From NCBI GenBank assembly GCA_029256005.1, contig JAQSYS010000001.1, positions 1 through 33,144 on the forward strand: a DNA stretch of 33,144 nt. Direction: 5' to 3'. A program made the position numbers and the translations under genes. Below, in pieces: positions 30,520 through 33,144 of this stretch (positions are counted from its first letter, which is position 1; the number at the start of each line of letters is the position of its first letter). The stretch is from Sedimentibacter sp. (GTDB lineage: Bacteria > Bacillota > Clostridia > Tissierellales > Sedimentibacteraceae). The notes below the pieces were generated by a model. The model worked only from the letters and a program-made list of their open reading frames with translations, had not been told where the DNA came from and searched no databases.

Positions 30520-31410
30520 CTACTCACCTATAAACTCCTCAATCTTGTTTGATAACATTTCGATAACTTCCATTTTCATATCCTCATCATCCAATGATTG
30601 GAAATATTTGCTATAAACAGCTACGAAAATGTCGTCAAACTCCTTTATTCCTTCGTTTATCAAATTGGTGATTTCAGCAGTATAAATGTCATTTGGTTCA
30701 AACACTTTTACAACTTCAATTTCTCCTTCCACAACATCGCTATCATCTTGAATGTATTCCTCAATGGTAGCTGTCGAAAGTTCTTCTTTTTTACTTTCCT
30801 CTATTACAATAGATTGAGATTGAATAAGTGATTTGATTTGCTCTTTTAATTCTTTATTCTCTTCTATTAACTTATTTATAAGCTCCTCATATTTAACCAC
30901 GTCTAAAGGCTTAACATCTTTAACAGCAAGGGCTTTAGGTCTTTTGGTTGATAACGGTAAAATCAAATAATTTAAATCTTGGAAGTGTCGCGCAAAGGTG
31001 TAGACACTAACATCTAAATGAATTAGTTCATTTGATTTATTTTTCAGCTCCCAACCTTTAATAACCCTGTATGTGCGTGCTTTTTTACTGTCTGTCCCAT
31101 ATTCTCCAATAACCTCAATTAATTGATTCTCCATGAGGAATTTAGTTAATTTCTCTAATTCATTTTTGGTTGTGAATACTTGTTTATGCGCTCTCACATG
31201 TAATTGATAACTATTTGAATAGTAGGAGTTTTGACCTATAACTTTATCCCCTCTGTTGATTAACCATATTAAAAAGTATAGTTTTGTCTTGAAAAGTGGT
31301 GTATAATTTACCGCTTGTTGATTGATTTTTTCGATTACCGTCATTGGTAATGAGATAGTGACGATGTTTTTATCGTCAGTGGCAATTATGCCATTCACGT
31401 CTATTTCCAT
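30520..31410 (-). CDS. putative replication initiator with winged-helix N-terminus
   Basis: The product is 296 aa. Residues 20-125 read like winged-helix DNA binding (YTPLFKTKLYFLIWLINRGD, TKNELEKLTKFLMENQLIEV, KKARTYRVIKGW). Residues 165-195 form a coiled coil (VKYEELINKLIEENKELKEQ), and the acidic C-terminus (EEYIQDDSDVVEGEIEVVKV to VIEMLSNKIEEFIGE) may contact replication partners. The iteron array about 290 bases upstream supports a replication-initiation role, as initiators commonly sit beside their iterons. An early regulator is the alternative. No helicase motif is seen. Confidence 0.6.
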   Translation of the reverse strand: MEIDVNGIIATDDKNIVTISLPMTVIEKINQQAVNYTPLFKTKLYFLIWLINRGDKVIGQNSYYSNSYQLHVRAHKQVFTTKNELEKLTKFLMENQLIEVIGEYGTDSKKARTYRVIKGWELKNKSNELIHLDVSVYTFARHFQDLNYLILPLSTKRPKALAVKDVKPLDVVKYEELINKLIEENKELKEQIKSLIQSQSIVIEESKKEELSTATIEEYIQDDSDVVEGEIEVVKVFEPNDIYTAEITNLINEGIKEFDDIFVAVYSKYFQSLDDEDMKMEVIEMLSNKIEEFIGE

Positions 31411-31468
31411 TTTTTTAGTTTTTAAAATTTAATTTTTTTAGCTGTGTCCAATTTTAATTTTTTTAGCT
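31408..31468 (-). promoter_or_regulatory. direct repeats in the initiator leader
   Basis: The 16-mer TTTAATTTTTTTAGCT occurs exactly at 31428-31443 and 31453-31468, 25 bases apart. A third partial copy (ATTTTTTTAG) abuts the start codon at 31408. On the coding strand they read as A7-containing repeats and may bind a regulator or influence translation. Confidence 0.5.
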
Positions 31469-31473
31469 ATGAT

Positions 31474-31508
31474 AAAAAGCTAAAGGGTACAGTAGCTACT
31501 CTGTACCC
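31474..31508 (-). terminator. attenuator-like hairpin upstream of the initiator gene
   Basis: GGGTACAG (31485-31492) and CTGTACCC (31501-31508) form a perfect 8-bp stem with an eight-base loop. Leftward it runs into TTTAGCTTTTT, the shape of an intrinsic terminator or attenuator between the promoter region and the initiator gene. Confidence 0.55.
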
Positions 31509-31696
31509 ATCTTAAATCTAAAATTTGGAGGTATCTTTTATTATAAATAGTGTCGCTTTTGAGAAAGTATCTTTTATTTAATAAAAAATATAGAATAATA
31601 CACTCTATATTAATATATATTATTCTTCATAAAAAATCAAGTCTAAATATTTGTATTTTTATTATTTTATTTAAATAAATTAAACCAAACATTACA

Positions 31697-31804
31697 ACCT
31701 ACATCCTAGCACACACAATGGCCTACACTATAACCTACACTATAGCCTACATTATAACCTACATTATAGCCTACATTATAACCTACACTATAGCCTATCA
31801 TCTA
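31697..31804. repeat. 12-bp tandem iterons, candidate replication origin
   Basis: Six consecutive units of RCCTACAYTATA run from 31721 to 31792 with strictly alternating first base (G, A, G, A, G, A), giving a 24-bp super-period. A degenerate unit follows (31793-31804), and partial units precede (31697-31720). The array lies upstream of the putative initiator and beside AT-rich DNA, the usual setting of an iteron origin. Confidence 0.75.
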
Positions 31805-32294
31805 ATGGTAATGGTTATTATTATGGAAATGATTTTAAAATGAATTTGATTATGGTTTTGATTGTGGTTTTAATCCCATAGGGAGTTGAAGGAATAAGAA
31901 ATAATATAATTTTTATAAATTTTAAATTCCTCTATGCAATAGATAAGACGAATGTCTTTATTACTACATAAGACTCTATATTTTCAATTATTTTATAAAA
32001 GTTGTAGGTGCCCAAATGACACGAAAGTGTCTTAAATCCCTTACTATATAGCTAATATTGAATATATAATTTAATCTAACTTTATTCAATCCTGGAAGGA
32101 ATATTTTTTTGAATTTCAATAGATTTTAATTTTTAAAAATTCTCAATATATCTTTAAGAAACCCTTCAATTCAGGTATCAGGCGGAGCCTGTAATCAGTT
32201 ATAATATTAAAGTAAACTTCCTATTCAATTTCAACTTAAACTCTCTCAAGTCGTCTTAAATAGAGCCAAATTTATATCGGAGAGGTTCCGCCGA

Positions 32295-32326
32295 TTCGCA
32301 TTAAATTCCTCTTTTTTATATCTTTG
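32295..32326 (+). promoter_or_regulatory. promoter of the 32356 gene
   Basis: TATCTTTG at 32319-32326 is a perfect TAnnTTTG -7 element. TTCG at 32295-32298, 20 bases upstream, is one mismatch from the -33 TTTG. The start codon follows 30 bases downstream. Confidence 0.55.
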
Positions 32327-32355
32327 ATTAAATATTAACCAAAAAAGGGGAATTC

Positions 32356-32829
32356 ATGAAAAGAACGATATTATCAATTGCTCTATTATTGGGCATAACT
32401 TCATTTGCAAGTGCACAATTATCCGTGTCTAAGACACCAAAAATGGAAACTATTAGTAAGGTTGCACCGCTTGGAGTGTTAAGAATGGAACTAAAAAGAG
32501 GAATTACAAATGGTGATACCACTTATATGTTTATTTACCCAAACAATGCTTTTAAACAGCTTTCTAAACGAGGTGAATTTCACCTAAAAGCTTCAACGCA
32601 AGATATGTTAAACCTTGAAAAAGTTATGCTTGAAGTATTGGATAACAAAGAAAGCAAAGAACATGTAACTGTAACGCTCGGTGAAAAGGAGTATTATTTT
32701 AGTCGTGAAACTATTATGGGATTTCCATCATTGATGATAGCACAAAATCCTGATTACGATTATACATACATTTCAGAAAAGGAAATCAAAAAAATATTTT
32801 CACCTTTTCATGAGGGTAAAAAGAAGTAA
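32356..32829 (+). CDS. secreted protein
   Basis: The product is a 157-aa precursor. A clear Sec signal peptide (MKRTILSIALLLGITSFASA, cleavage before QLS) is followed by about 136 residues with strands and a charged helix (MLNLEKVMLEVLDNKESKEH). The C-terminus is basic (FHEGKKK). The family was not recognised. It has its own Bacteroidota-type promoter and heads a plus-strand pair pointing away from the phage early genes, so it is either a lysogenic-conversion gene or flanking host DNA. Confidence 0.7.
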   Translation: MKRTILSIALLLGITSFASAQLSVSKTPKMETISKVAPLGVLRMELKRGITNGDTTYMFIYPNNAFKQLSKRGEFHLKASTQDMLNLEKVMLEVLDNKESKEHVTVTLGEKEYYFSRETIMGFPSLMIAQNPDYDYTYISEKEIKKIFSPFHEGKKK

Positions 32830-32837
32830 TAAAAACG

Positions 32838-33041
32838 ATGAAAGACATTAACGAAATTAAAATAAGAGAGGTTAGATTAAGAGAATTGTTCGAAAAGCAT
32901 AAGGTAGAAGGATTGAAATCCATACAAATTCAAGAATTATATAAGTTATGTACGGCTAATGATGGCATTACAGATGAAAAATTTCTTGAATTCGTCGAAC
33001 GACTTAGGGGCAATTTCTACAACGAAAATGATTTGTTTTAA
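32838..33041 (+). CDS. hypothetical small helical protein
   Basis: The product is 67 aa, starting MKDINEIKIREVRLRELFEK, helical and charged. It starts eight bases after the previous stop, so it is probably co-transcribed. No family or motif was recognised. The spaced helices (LKSIQIQELYKL, DEKFLEFVERLRG) could form a small DNA- or protein-binding bundle. Confidence 0.5.
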   Translation: MKDINEIKIREVRLRELFEKHKVEGLKSIQIQELYKLCTANDGITDEKFLEFVERLRGNFYNENDLF

Positions 33042-33064
33042 TAAAGTGTAATAGCCACTACTTG

Positions 33065-33099
33065 ATCTGACAGTTGGGTGTTCTTAAAAATTGTCAGAT
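33065..33099. repeat. inverted repeat at right edge
   Basis: ATCTGACA (33065-33072) and TGTCAGAT (33092-33099) are exact reverse complements around 19 bases. The second of only two GATC sites overlaps the left arm (33064-33067). It may be a weak terminator for the 32356-33041 pair or lie at a junction with host DNA. Confidence 0.45.
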
Positions 33100-33144
33100 T
33101 GCCAATTCGAATATAGTGATGTTTCTTCAAAATCTAAAGATTTG

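Larger units (their letters stand above)
31411..32355. other. large non-coding region, candidate origin and early control
   Basis: No gene is supported in these 945 bases. From left to right it holds the leader repeats, a hairpin at 31485-31508, very AT-rich sequence (31560-31690), the 12-bp iteron array (31697-31804), GGTT/ATGG-rich sequence (31805-31875), two AAATTCCT octamers (31923, 32304), a widely spaced imperfect inverted repeat (GGCGGAGCCT at 32181, AGGTTCCGCC at 32283) and the promoter of the 32356 gene. Confidence 0.6.

Noticed and set aside
31697..31804. CRISPR array
   Set aside because: The repeats are 12 bp, directly tandem and without unique spacers. They are iterons, not CRISPR repeats. 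No cas gene is present.
1..33144. tRNA genes, rRNA genes and integrase
   Set aside because: No cloverleaf-compatible segment or tyrosine/serine recombinase motif was seen on either strand. Integration functions may lie outside the window.

Overview
This window looks like most or all of a temperate, long-tailed (siphovirus-type) phage or prophage of a Bacteroidota host. The evidence is an AT-rich composition (about one third GC by eye), promoters of the Bacteroidota type (TAnnTTTG), no Shine-Dalgarno-like leaders, and structural proteins of the kinds seen in Bacteroidota phages (XkdF-type protease, XRE and AntA/KilA antirepressor genes, holin-4/M15 peptidase lysis pair). No integrase, tRNA gene or CRISPR array was seen. 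The exact genus cannot be named from the sequence.

Layout. Nearly all structural genes lie on the minus strand and read from right to left: small and large terminase (25.8-24.3 kb), a tail-assembly chaperone pair made by an apparent -1 frameshift (24.2-23.5), a 210-aa assembly protein, a 414-aa distal tail protein, a 1257-aa enzymatic tail protein (PhoD-like phosphatase plus a helical glycosidase-like domain), a 751-aa tail-tip protein, the tape measure, prohead protease, scaffold, major capsid, tail tube, a small protein, portal, head-tail connector, tail completion, and finally endolysin and holin (2.7-1.7 kb). Terminase and tail therefore precede head and portal, the reverse of the usual module order. 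To the right (31.4-27 kb, minus strand) are a putative replication initiator, an AntA/KilAC antirepressor, a possible sigma-like protein and membrane or secreted proteins. A 12-bp iteron array at 31.7 kb, upstream of the initiator gene, is a candidate origin.

Scattered through the late region are single genes or pairs, several on the plus strand and bracketed by hairpins or carrying their own promoters (987-1715, 3235-4045, 16901-17392, 22679-22867, 26298-26975, 32356-33041, and the minus-strand 15933-16706). They behave like morons: accessory genes expressed independently of the late programme. Two are two-helix membrane proteins with a coiled coil and a cytoplasmic domain, and one pair sits next to an XRE regulator with a perfect palindromic operator inside its promoter.

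The most interesting feature is an exact 11-mer, CCAATATTTAT (read on the minus strand), found nine times. Each copy lies 8-17 bases before the first start codon of a late unit (40 bases for the small terminase gene, where a four-codon ORF starts 8 bases after it). Genes lacking a copy overlap or closely follow a gene that has one, and early and moron genes have none. It divides the whole late region into nine units and is best read as an undescribed late promoter or translation-start element. Other findings are a hidden -1 frame after a T9 run, near absence of GATC (two sites in 33 kb), and strong excess of AGGAATTT/AAATTCCT.
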